Of a stretch of 48,559 nucleotides of DNA, positions 9,606 to 17,667 are shown piece by piece. A program made the translations under genes and the position numbers. How positions within the stretch are numbered: position 1 is the stretch's first letter; every line of letters starts with the position of its first letter. Origin of the DNA: JBEKSX01 sp049516635 (GTDB lineage Bacteria > Bacteroidota > Ignavibacteria > Tepidaquicellales > OLB5); NCBI GenBank assembly GCA_049516635.1, contig JBEKSX010000006.1, positions 1 through 48,559 on the forward strand, given 5' to 3'. Under the pieces are notes generated by a model. That model searched no databases. It had not been told where the DNA came from and saw only the letters and a list, made by a program, of their open reading frames with translations.

Positions 9606-10451
9606 GTGCCTATCAGAAAAGCATTATATTGGACAATATTTTGGATTAGTATTGCCATCATTTTCAATTTAGGGGTATATTTTGCCTTAGGTGAACAAAA
9701 AGCGATCGAATTTCTTACCGGGTATGTAATAGAAGAATTCCTTAGCGTAGACAACCTTTTCGTATTTCTCATATTATTCAATTATTTTAAGATACCGCCT
9801 CAACATCAGAGAAGAGTGCTCAATTATGGTATAGCAGGGGTGATCATTCTACGGGGTTTATTTATTCTGCTGGGAGTAACTCTGATAAACCATTTTTATT
9901 TCGTTCTGTACATATTTGGGGTAATATTACTATATTCCGGTTATAAAATAACCTTCACAAAAGGAAAAGGGGTTCATCCTGAGAAAAATAAAGTCTTAAA
10001 GCTCGTCAAAAAGATTATGAGAACTACCAGTGAACCTCACGGGCACAAGTTCTTTGTAAAGAAAGAAGGCAAAACCTACGCTACAACTTTATTCATCTGC
10101 CTTCTGGTAATAGAATCAACTGATATTATATTTGCGGTAGATTCGATCCCCGCAATTTTCGCAATCACAACAGATATCTTGATTGTTTTTTCTTCTAACA
10201 TACTTGCTGTACTGGGCTTGAGGTCGATATATTTTCTGCTTGCCGTTATCTCGGATAAATTTGAGTACGTTAGAAAAGGGGTAGGTTTGATATTATTATA
10301 TGTAGGTATAAAAATGTTACTACCCTTAATAAATCCGGTGTATCATATCCCAACCTTTATATCTCTCTTAATAATACTTACAATTTTAGCTTTATCTGTT
10401 CTTTTATCCATAGCTATTAAAAGAAGAAAAATTACTCATGAAATTCGTTAA
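9606..10451 (+). CDS. TerC/Alx family integral membrane protein
   Basis: This 281-residue protein has eight or nine hydrophobic segments and the family hallmarks EEFLSVDNLFVFLILF and ESTDIIFAVDSIPA, whose membrane Asp and Glu residues are conserved in TerC/Alx. Family members are implicated in manganese export or metal loading of exported enzymes, and in tellurium resistance. That role is established for relatives, not shown here. The start is GTG 9606: a stop lies three codons upstream (9594-9596) and no ATG fits. No Mn-sensing yybP-ykoY leader is visible in the short gap to ftsY. A small odd palindrome (GTGATAATCAC, 9513-9523) sits in the shared upstream region. A terminator follows. Confidence 0.9.
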   Translation: MPIRKALYWTIFWISIAIIFNLGVYFALGEQKAIEFLTGYVIEEFLSVDNLFVFLILFNYFKIPPQHQRRVLNYGIAGVIILRGLFILLGVTLINHFYFVLYIFGVILLYSGYKITFTKGKGVHPEKNKVLKLVKKIMRTTSEPHGHKFFVKKEGKTYATTLFICLLVIESTDIIFAVDSIPAIFAITTDILIVFSSNILAVLGLRSIYFLLAVISDKFEYVRKGVGLILLYVGIKMLLPLINPVYHIPTFISLLIILTILALSVLLSIAIKRRKITHEIR

Positions 10452-10497
10452 GCTTATCCCTTTATACAAAATAATATTGTTTTTCAATCTAGACTTT

Positions 10498-10520
10498 AGC
10501 ATTTTAATAATGCTTTTTTA
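10498..10520 (+). terminator. Rho-independent terminator after the TerC gene
   Basis: AGCATT (10498-10503) and AATGCT (10509-10514) form a perfect 6-bp stem with a 5-nt loop. TTTTTT follows directly, counting the last T of the stem. It lies 47 bp after the TerC stop and separates that gene from the polysaccharide locus. The stem is short and AT-rich, so strength is uncertain. Confidence 0.5.
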
Positions 10521-10581
10521 TAACTAAATTTATACAATGTATGATTTTTACAGATTTTACGACTTTTTATAAATACTACCA

Positions 10582-11691
10582 ATGAACGTACCATTTGTAG
10601 ATCTAAAGTCTCAATACCTGATTATAAAAGGCGAAATATTAGCAGAAATAAACGAAGTCCTTGAGAATACTGCTTTTGTTTGCGGAAAAAAAGTAAAAAA
10701 ATTCGAAAATGATTTCGCCATCCAGCACGATGTGAAATATTGCATTGGACTCAGCTCCGGAACAGACGCCCTGCACACTGCCTTAACAGCTATCGGAATC
10801 AAATCAGGTGACGAAGTGATAGTTCCGGTCAATACATTCATTGCAACATCAGAGTCCGTTAGTTTATGTGGGGGGAGACCGGTGTTCGTGGATCATGATG
10901 AAAGAACTTATAACATCGATGTAAATAAAATAGAAAAGGCTATATCAAAGAAAACAAAAGCGATAATACCGGTACATCTATACGGACAACCCGCTGAAAT
11001 GGATAAAGTAATTGAGGTTGCTAGAAAACATGATCTTTATGTAATTGAAGATTGTTCACAGGCACATTTTTCGACATACAGAGGGAAAAAAGTAGGCGGT
11101 TTTGGTATCATCAGTACTTTCAGTTTTTATCCGGGTAAAAATCTGGGAGCTTATGGAGAAGCCGGGGCAGTTGTTACAAATGATACAGAATTGTATTCGA
11201 AAATGCTAAGGTTCCGGCAGCATGGTTCAACAGAAAAATATATTCATGAGAGCGAAGGCCACAATTACAGGATGGAAGAAATGCAGGCAGCTGTTCTTAA
11301 CGTTAAACTTAAATATATTTCTCAATGGACGGAGAAGAGAAGACGTGCCGCGGATCTATACACAGAAGAGTTATCCAAATTAACTTCTTACGGGTTTATA
11401 ATCCCATATCATCCGGAATATTCTTCTCCTGTTTACCACCTGTACGTAATAAGATCGGAAAAAAGGGATGAGTTAAGTAAACATCTGGCAGAAAAGGGCG
11501 TTGCAACGGCACTCCATTATCCATTGCCTCTGCATCAGCAAAAAGCTTACGCTTACTTACAATACAGAACCGGGGACTTTCCTGTGGCAGAAAAGTGCTG
11601 CGGTGAAATTTTATCTTTACCATTATTCCCAGAAATAACAGATGAGCAGATCATATATGTCTGCGATTCAATAAAAAGTTTTTATTTATAG
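10582..11691 (+). CDS. DegT/DnrJ/EryC1-family PLP sugar aminotransferase
   Basis: A PLP enzyme that transfers an amino group from glutamate to a keto-sugar nucleotide. Family features are SSGTDALHTAL (phosphate binding), FVDHDERTYNID, EDCSQAH (Asp contacting the PLP nitrogen) and the Schiff-base Lys186 in SFYPGKNLGAYGEAG. RQHG and YRMEEMQAAVL follow. At 369 residues the length is typical. It is first in the polysaccharide locus. Together with the Gfo/Idh dehydrogenase and hexapeptide acetyltransferase downstream, it fits the WbpE/WlbC role: amination at C3 of a UDP-2-acetamido-3-keto-uronic acid. The exact substrate is inferred from context. Confidence 0.92.
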   Translation: MNVPFVDLKSQYLIIKGEILAEINEVLENTAFVCGKKVKKFENDFAIQHDVKYCIGLSSGTDALHTALTAIGIKSGDEVIVPVNTFIATSESVSLCGGRPVFVDHDERTYNIDVNKIEKAISKKTKAIIPVHLYGQPAEMDKVIEVARKHDLYVIEDCSQAHFSTYRGKKVGGFGIISTFSFYPGKNLGAYGEAGAVVTNDTELYSKMLRFRQHGSTEKYIHESEGHNYRMEEMQAAVLNVKLKYISQWTEKRRRAADLYTEELSKLTSYGFIIPYHPEYSSPVYHLYVIRSEKRDELSKHLAEKGVATALHYPLPLHQQKAYAYLQYRTGDFPVAEKCCGEILSLPLFPEITDEQIIYVCDSIKSFYL

Positions 11692-11703
11692 AGTAACATT
11701 TAC

Positions 11704-13167
11704 ATGTTTTTCGGATTCATTAAGAAATATGGCTTAAAAAAGATATTACTGGCTTCATGTGATCTGCTCTGCGCATTAATAGCAGCTTCTTTAAGCATAG
11801 CTTTGACATTTAATAGAGATCATGCGCCTTCAATCTTTGTCGGATTACTAGCCGAAAAAATTTTAATTTTTCTTCTGGCTGCTGTGATAGTTATTCCTAT
11901 TTTCAGATACTACCACCTGTACAAGCATAAATATTTCCTCAAAACGGGAGAGCAGGTTCTTTTAATTCTCAAAGGATTATTAATTGACTGCGTAATAATT
12001 ATTCTAATCATATTTATAGTTAAAACTCAAGAAGCACTTCACGATTCCAGATTACAAGTAATATTGTTCTTCTCTATTTCTTTCATATTGATTTCATTAT
12101 ACAGGATTTTCATTTTCCGTCCTGCGATGCGGTCTGATAATCTCAGTGAAAACTTATCAAAATTTTTTACACGGCGGGCACTGGCGATTGGTGCTGGCGG
12201 ATTGGGAAGGTTCTTTTCAGAATCACTTTCTATGAAACAGCACTACCATATAGACCTGGTCGGTTTCATTGATGATGACATATCTAAATCGGGTAAAAAT
12301 ATCAAAGGTATCCCCATCCTGGGTTCTACAAATAATCTAAATAATCTGGTGACCGAATATGATATAGATGAAATATATGTTACGATCCAGAAGATAGATA
12401 ATAAGGCTTTGTTAGACTTGATCGAAAAATGTAAGCTTACTACATGCCAGATAAATCTCGTTTCCAATCATTTCGACATTATAAATGCGAAACTGGATGT
12501 TAATGAATTCCATGACCTCAAGATCATATCTATCTCATCAAAAGCTTCTCCGTTGTATTCAGAAAAATTCAAGCGAATTTTTGATATTTTAATTAGTTCT
12601 ATACTTATAGCAATAATATCCATTCCATCTTTGATTATTTCTGTTCTAATTAAATTGACCTCTTCGGGTACCATATTATACAAAACTGCTGTCATAGGAA
12701 AAGACGGAAAGCCGTTTTTCTGGTTTAAGTTCAGAACTATGTACGAAGATAACGACCCGACCATCCACAAAGAACACTTGAAAAGACTGATCGTAGAAAA
12801 CCACGCAAATCAAAAATTAATAAATGATCTGAGGATCACCAAGGTGGGAAGAATTCTCAGGAAGTTCAGTCTGGATGAACTCCCTCAGCTTTTTAATGTA
12901 TTCAAAGGTGATATGAGCCTGGTCGGTCCCAGGCCTTGTTTACCGTATGAATATGAGATATTCAAAGATTGGCATAAATTAAAATATAAAGTAATACCGG
13001 GAATGACCGGATTAGCTCAAATCACAGCCAGAAACAGGAAAGATGTTACTTTCAATGATTCTGTCCTGCTGGATTTATACTATGCGGATAACCAGTCTCT
13101 CTGGCTTGATCTAAAAATCTTATTTAAGACTGTTCCCATACTCATGTTTGGAAAGGGTGGCGTTTAA
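11704..13167 (+). CDS. Initiating sugar-phosphate transferase (WcaJ/WbaP-type, undecaprenyl-phosphate)
   Basis: This 487-residue polyprenyl-phosphate hexose-1-phosphate transferase would start repeat-unit assembly by loading a sugar phosphate onto undecaprenyl phosphate in the inner membrane. The N-terminal part has four hydrophobic helices (about 15-140). A Rossmann-like domain follows (AIGAGGLGRFFSES through DEIYVTI, about 155-270). A further membrane segment (about 298-320) leads into the bacterial sugar transferase domain with FWFKFRTMYED, LRKFSLDELPQLFNV and GDMSLVGPRPCLPYE. All conserved C-terminal motifs are present. It lies 12 bp after the aminotransferase and 1 bp before the next gene, so they form an operon. 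The sugar could be glucose, galactose or an N-acetyl sugar. Confidence 0.93.
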   Translation: MFFGFIKKYGLKKILLASCDLLCALIAASLSIALTFNRDHAPSIFVGLLAEKILIFLLAAVIVIPIFRYYHLYKHKYFLKTGEQVLLILKGLLIDCVIIILIIFIVKTQEALHDSRLQVILFFSISFILISLYRIFIFRPAMRSDNLSENLSKFFTRRALAIGAGGLGRFFSESLSMKQHYHIDLVGFIDDDISKSGKNIKGIPILGSTNNLNNLVTEYDIDEIYVTIQKIDNKALLDLIEKCKLTTCQINLVSNHFDIINAKLDVNEFHDLKIISISSKASPLYSEKFKRIFDILISSILIAIISIPSLIISVLIKLTSSGTILYKTAVIGKDGKPFFWFKFRTMYEDNDPTIHKEHLKRLIVENHANQKLINDLRITKVGRILRKFSLDELPQLFNVFKGDMSLVGPRPCLPYEYEIFKDWHKLKYKVIPGMTGLAQITARNRKDVTFNDSVLLDLYYADNQSLWLDLKILFKTVPILMFGKGGV

Positions 13168-13168
13168 A

Positions 13169-14224
13169 ATGATAAAAAGCAATAAACCGATTAACGTTGG
13201 AATAATAGGCTGCGGCTATTGGGGACCCAATCTGGTTAGGAATTTTTCAAGTCTTGCTAATTGCAAAGTAAAAACGGTAAGTGATCTAAAACCGGGTAGG
13301 TTGGATTATATCAAAAAAGAATTTCCGTTTGTTGATACCACAAAAAATTATAAGGATATCATTAAAGATAAGACTATACATGCAGTGATTATTGCCACTC
13401 CTGTAAAAAGTCATAAGGATATCGCTGAAGAATCCTTGTTCTTCGGAAAAAATGTTTTCATCGAAAAGCCTATGACCTATAGCTCCGAAGATGCCGAGTC
13501 ACTTGTGGTAACTGCAAAAAAACTAAACAAGAAAATAGCCGTCGGACATGTATTTCAATTCTCGCCGGCAGTGCGTAAAATTAAATCACTTTTGAAATCA
13601 AATGCTATCGGGGATGTCCTCCATATTACTTCTTCAAGAATAAATTTAGGGCCTCCAGAATCAGAAGTTGATGTAATCTGGGACCTGGGACCGCATGACT
13701 TTTCCATACTCCTTCATCTGCTGGAAGAAATTCCCTGGAAGATCTTATGCAATAAAGAATCTTACCTGTTCAGCAGATCAGACTCCCATGCATTTCCTAA
13801 AAAGAGAACCGGTTCGGGATTGATCAACAATGCTCATATCGATCTAAGCTTTAAGAGCGGAATTACAGCACATGTTCATTTGAGCTGGCTTTCTTCCAAT
13901 AAAACAAGACTGATGCAGATAATTGGCACTCAGGGAACTATTGTATATGATGAAATGCTCGCACTGGACGGAAAAGTTAAACTTTTCGGTAAAGGCATTG
14001 ATAACAGGATAAAAAATAAAACTACGGACGCAGTAAAGCTCGGGTATCACATGGGCGAAATTCAAGTCATGCAGCTGGAACAGCACGAACCGCTGCGGTT
14101 AGAGTGTGAAGAATTCATCAATGCAATCATAAAAAACACACCTCTTGTAAATGACGGTAAAATTGGTCTCGAAGTTGTAAAGATGTTAGAAACCGCAAGC
14201 GAATCATTCAAATCAAAAACGTAA
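13169..14224 (+). CDS. Gfo/Idh/MocA-family NAD(P)-dependent sugar dehydrogenase
   Basis: A 351-residue oxidoreductase. The Rossmann domain opens with NVGIIGCGYWGPNLVRNF. IIATPVKSHKDIAEE, FIEKPMT (conserved EKP) and IWDLGPHDFSILLHL follow, the last carrying the conserved active-site His of the family. Context suggests a WlbA/WbpB-like role: oxidising C3 of a UDP-N-acetyl-glucosaminuronic acid before amination by the 10582 gene product. I chose ATG 13169, one base after the preceding stop and about 8-10 nt after a GGAAAGGGTGG stretch. A TTG at 13148 would add seven residues. It overlaps nothing and is followed at 11 bp by the acetyltransferase. Confidence 0.9.
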   Translation: MIKSNKPINVGIIGCGYWGPNLVRNFSSLANCKVKTVSDLKPGRLDYIKKEFPFVDTTKNYKDIIKDKTIHAVIIATPVKSHKDIAEESLFFGKNVFIEKPMTYSSEDAESLVVTAKKLNKKIAVGHVFQFSPAVRKIKSLLKSNAIGDVLHITSSRINLGPPESEVDVIWDLGPHDFSILLHLLEEIPWKILCNKESYLFSRSDSHAFPKKRTGSGLINNAHIDLSFKSGITAHVHLSWLSSNKTRLMQIIGTQGTIVYDEMLALDGKVKLFGKGIDNRIKNKTTDAVKLGYHMGEIQVMQLEQHEPLRLECEEFINAIIKNTPLVNDGKIGLEVVKMLETASESFKSKT

Positions 14225-14235
14225 ACCGACCGTTA

Positions 14236-14823
14236 ATGACTGATAAAAATTTTTATGTCCATCCCTCAGCGATAGTCGAATCAGACACGATAGGTAAAAA
14301 CACAAGGATCTGGGCATTCGTTCATATTATGAAAGATGTTCAAATTGGTGAAGATTGCAATATTTGTGATTATTCATTTGTTGAGAGCGGGGTTACGATC
14401 GGAAATAGGGTCACTATTAAAAACGGAATATCTGTCTGGAATGGGGTTATATTAGAAGATGATGTTTTTCTCGGTCCTAATTGCGTTTTAACAAATGACA
14501 TTTACCCGAGGAGCAAAGTTTATCATCCTGAAAATATTAAAACTATGATTAAAAAGGGAGCCAGCGTTGGAGCTAATGCAACTATTTTATGCGGTATTAC
14601 ACTTGGGAAATACTGCATGATCGGTGCAGGGGCTGTAGTTACAAAAGATGTACCGGACTTTTCTCTGGTTGTCGGGAATCCTGCCCGTTTTAAATACTGG
14701 GTTTCGAAAACCGGTGAAAAAATTAGCTTCGATTCTGAGTCAATCAACATTGACTCCCGCGGCAACCGCTATCAAATAATTATTGACAAAGCAAATTCTA
14801 CAAGTAAAGTAATAGAAATTTAA
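14236..14823 (+). CDS. Hexapeptide-repeat sugar N-acetyltransferase (WbpD/WlbB-like)
   Basis: A 195-residue left-handed beta-helix acyltransferase made of repeated [LIV]GxxxX hexapeptides (for example VQIGEDCNICDYSFVESGV, VTIGNRVTI, ASVGANATILCGITLG, YCMIGAGAVVTKDVP). It begins HPSAIVESDTIGKNTRIWAF, which closely matches the UDP-2-acetamido-3-amino-2,3-dideoxy-glucuronate N-acetyltransferases. It would use acetyl-CoA in the cytoplasm. It forms a three-enzyme set with the preceding dehydrogenase and the 10582 aminotransferase. The C6 dehydrogenase that makes the uronic acid is not in the window. Confidence 0.9.
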   Translation: MTDKNFYVHPSAIVESDTIGKNTRIWAFVHIMKDVQIGEDCNICDYSFVESGVTIGNRVTIKNGISVWNGVILEDDVFLGPNCVLTNDIYPRSKVYHPENIKTMIKKGASVGANATILCGITLGKYCMIGAGAVVTKDVPDFSLVVGNPARFKYWVSKTGEKISFDSESINIDSRGNRYQIIIDKANSTSKVIEI

Positions 14824-14835
14824 ATTTAATTTCAT

Positions 14836-15825
14836 ATGCTGATATCTCAAACTCCGCTTCGAATCAGTCTTGCAGGCGGTGGTACCGACATACCAAGTTA
14901 TTATTTGGAAAACGAAGGTGTGGTAGTAAGCACAGCTGTAGATAAATATCTCTATGTAATGGTTAAAGATAGGTTTGATGACCTGATATATGTAGATTAT
15001 TCGAAAAAAGAAATAATAGATAGCATAGATAAAATTCAGCACGATCTGGTACGAGAAACTGCAAAATTAACAAATATGAAAAATGGATTTGAAGTGATGA
15101 TGCTTGCAGATATACCTTCAGAAGGGTCCGGACTGGGTTCTTCCAGCAGCCTGACCGTGGGCTTGCTGAATGCATTCTATCAATATCAAGGGATTCTTGT
15201 CACTTCAGAGAGACTGGCACAGGAAGCATGCCACATCGAGATAGATGTGTTAAAAAGACCAATTGGAAGGCAGGACCAGTACATAGCTGCATACGGAGGG
15301 TTGAAATTCTTTAAGTTTCGCAAAAATCATTCGGTAGAAGTTGAGGATATCGATCTGGATACCGAAAATAAAAGAAAATTGGGTGCGAATTTACTGCTTT
15401 TTTTCACTAACTCAACACGAACAGCATCGTCTATCCTCGAAGAGCAAACAAAAAATGTCAAAAATACACTTGCTTTCCATAATAAAATCAGAGAACTCGC
15501 ATATAGTACGAGAGATGCGATACTCAGTAAGGATATTGATAAAGTAGGATTTAACTTGAAAGAAAACTGGGAAATGAAAAAGCATCTTGCTGAAAACGTT
15601 ACCAATCCCGACATTGAAAAAATGCATGAAATCGCAATGAACTCAGGAGCACTGGGGGCAAAGATATCTGGTGCAGGCGGCGGCGGATTTCTCCTGGTCT
15701 ATTGCGAAAGACACCTTCAGGATAAATTAAGGAAAGCTATGAAGAAATACCGGGAACTCCCTTTTCTGCTTGAAAAATTCGGAAGCAGAATTATCTTCAA
15801 CCAGACCCGGTACGATATTAAATAA
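14836..15825 (+). CDS. hddA: GHMP kinase, probable D-glycero-D-manno-heptose 7-phosphate kinase
   Basis: A 329-residue sugar kinase of the GHMP superfamily. The start SQTPLRISLAGGGTDIPSYY, the ATP loop GSGLGSSSSLTVGLLNAF (about 96-113) and the C-terminal motif GAKISGAGGGGFLLVY are those of HddA, which makes heptose 1,7-bisphosphate for GDP-D-glycero-alpha-D-manno-heptose. IGRQDQYIAAYGG carries the conserved catalytic Asp region. The sedoheptulose-7-phosphate isomerase two genes downstream supplies the expected substrate, which supports the call. A fucokinase-like or related sugar kinase role is the main alternative. HddC and the GmhB phosphatase are not visible here. Confidence 0.85.
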   Translation: MLISQTPLRISLAGGGTDIPSYYLENEGVVVSTAVDKYLYVMVKDRFDDLIYVDYSKKEIIDSIDKIQHDLVRETAKLTNMKNGFEVMMLADIPSEGSGLGSSSSLTVGLLNAFYQYQGILVTSERLAQEACHIEIDVLKRPIGRQDQYIAAYGGLKFFKFRKNHSVEVEDIDLDTENKRKLGANLLLFFTNSTRTASSILEEQTKNVKNTLAFHNKIRELAYSTRDAILSKDIDKVGFNLKENWEMKKHLAENVTNPDIEKMHEIAMNSGALGAKISGAGGGGFLLVYCERHLQDKLRKAMKKYRELPFLLEKFGSRIIFNQTRYDIK

Positions 15826-15863
15826 TATTAATCAAAAAATATTTTCATCCCACATATTTTCTT

Positions 15864-16979
15864 ATGTCATTAGTATTAGTTACAGGCGGGGCTGGATTTA
15901 TAGGCTCGCATACAGTCGATAGATTATTGCAACTTGGATTTGATGTCAGGATTTTGGATAATCTTCAGAAACCAGTCCATTTGAAAGGTAAGCCCGACTA
16001 TATTCCCGGGGAAGCAGAATTTATACTAGGAGATGTAAGGGATAAAGATATGATGCGGAAGTCCTTAAAAAATGTTGATTACGTATTTCACTTTGCTGCT
16101 TACCAGGATTATCTCCCGGATTTCTCTACTTTTTTCCATGTCAATTCTGTAGGTACCGCTCTCATCTATGAAATTGCTGTTGAAGAAAAATTAAACCTTA
16201 AAAAAATAATAGTAGCTTCCTCGCAATTTGTAAATGGCGAAGGTATTTATAAATCTGAAGACGGAAGATTATTCTATCCTAAAAGAAGATCGAATTCTCA
16301 ACTTGAGAAAGGTATATGGGATTTTCTTGATGAGAACGGCAGGCCGTTAAAATGGCTGTGGACACCTGAAACTTATGCGTCACCCCCTAACCAGTATGCG
16401 ATATCTAAGTACTCCCAGGAACTGATGGCTCTTAATCTGGGAGAAAGATATGATATCCCCAGTGTAGCTTTAAGATACTCGATAGTACAAGGACCCCGCC
16501 AATCTTTTTACAATATGTACAGCGGTGCCTGCAGAATATTTTCACTGGGCTATTATTTCGATAAACCTCCCGTAATCTTTGAAGACGGCATGATGATGAG
16601 GGATTTCGTAAATATACATGATGTAGTAGATGCCAATGTACTAACCATGCTCGATGATCGCACCAATTACAGAACATTCTGCGTCGGGGGAGGAAAAGCT
16701 TATAGTGTGTTAGAATTTGCCAATATCGTTGCTAAAGAATTTAGTAAAGAACATATCAAGCCCAGAATCACAGGTGAATATAGATTTGGAGACACCAGGA
16801 ACGCATGCTCTGATATTTCCGAGCTTAAGTCTTTAGGCTGGACACCCCATAGAACGGCTCAGGACAGCGTGAAAGAATATGCAGATTATTTAAGGTCGCA
16901 AACCGATGTTCAGGATATTCTTGAATATTCTGAAAATACAATGAAAAAACTGAACGTTATCAGAAAACCCATCAAATAA
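15864..16979 (+). CDS. Extended SDR nucleotide-sugar epimerase/dehydratase
   Basis: A 371-residue NAD-dependent epimerase/dehydratase. The nucleotide-binding motif GGAGFIGSHTVDRL starts at residue 8. Other landmarks are LGDVRDKD, the HFAAYQDY region and the catalytic Tyr-Lys pair in YAISKYSQELMAL. The stretch ALRYSIVQGPRQSFYN and the MRDFVNIHDVVDAN motif resemble dTDP-L-rhamnose 4-epimerase-type proteins. Which sugar it acts on is uncertain; the flanking heptose genes also allow a GDP-heptose substrate. It lies 38 bp after the kinase and 78 bp before the isomerase gene, on the same strand. Confidence 0.85.
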   Translation: MSLVLVTGGAGFIGSHTVDRLLQLGFDVRILDNLQKPVHLKGKPDYIPGEAEFILGDVRDKDMMRKSLKNVDYVFHFAAYQDYLPDFSTFFHVNSVGTALIYEIAVEEKLNLKKIIVASSQFVNGEGIYKSEDGRLFYPKRRSNSQLEKGIWDFLDENGRPLKWLWTPETYASPPNQYAISKYSQELMALNLGERYDIPSVALRYSIVQGPRQSFYNMYSGACRIFSLGYYFDKPPVIFEDGMMMRDFVNIHDVVDANVLTMLDDRTNYRTFCVGGGKAYSVLEFANIVAKEFSKEHIKPRITGEYRFGDTRNACSDISELKSLGWTPHRTAQDSVKEYADYLRSQTDVQDILEYSENTMKKLNVIRKPIK

Positions 16980-17057
16980 TATTATCGTTTCGACCCCTCT
17001 TTTACATTGTGATAATACGAATTTTATTATAAGTTATTTTTTAAATTATAAATTTAT

Positions 17058-17621
17058 ATGGAATTTAATACTTATAAAAAAACAGTTTTTAATACACTTG
17101 CAGGAATTGATAGCGATGAAATAGATAAATTAATTGAGCTTTTAGTCGGAGCTTATTACACGGAAAAACTAATTTTCATCATCGGCAACGGGGGGAGCGC
17201 AGCCAATGCTTCTCATTTCGCACAGGACCTCGCGAAAGGCACACGTACATCTAAAGAACAGCCGCTCAGATTAAAAGCTCTGAGCTTAACAGATAATTCC
17301 CCCTTTATAACTGCACAGGGTAACGATGAAGGTTATGAAAGTATATTTGAACAGCAGCTTAGAACTTTCGCAAAACCGGGTGATCTTCTAATCGCAATCA
17401 GCGGATCGGGCAACAGTCCCAATATAATTAAAGCTGTAGAATGGGCTAATGCAAACAAACTAACCACTATCGGAATTACCGCTTTCGACGGAGGAAAGCT
17501 TAAGAAATTATCCAATTACTCGGTAAACGTAGCACTGAATGATATGTGTACCTCCGAAAGCATTCACTCGGTGATCTTTCATTATGTAATACTGGAAATA
17601 CGCGAAAGACTAAATAAATAA
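17058..17621 (+). CDS. gmhA: D-sedoheptulose 7-phosphate isomerase (SIS domain)
   Basis: A 187-residue SIS-domain isomerase that converts sedoheptulose 7-phosphate to D-glycero-D-manno-heptose 7-phosphate, the first heptose step. The phosphate-binding FIIGNGGSAANASHFAQDLAKG and ISGSGNSPNIIKAVEWA are typical, and the C-terminal ESIHSVIFHYV contributes the conserved Glu/His region. The length is normal for GmhA. Its position next to the HddA-like kinase gives the pathway. It is the last sugar enzyme of the locus before the outer-membrane Wzi-like gene. Confidence 0.92.
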   Translation: MEFNTYKKTVFNTLAGIDSDEIDKLIELLVGAYYTEKLIFIIGNGGSAANASHFAQDLAKGTRTSKEQPLRLKALSLTDNSPFITAQGNDEGYESIFEQQLRTFAKPGDLLIAISGSGNSPNIIKAVEWANANKLTTIGITAFDGGKLKKLSNYSVNVALNDMCTSESIHSVIFHYVILEIRERLNK

Positions 17622-17667
17622 TTTCCCTTTTCCGATATTAATAATGATCTTTATTTAATTTCATGAT

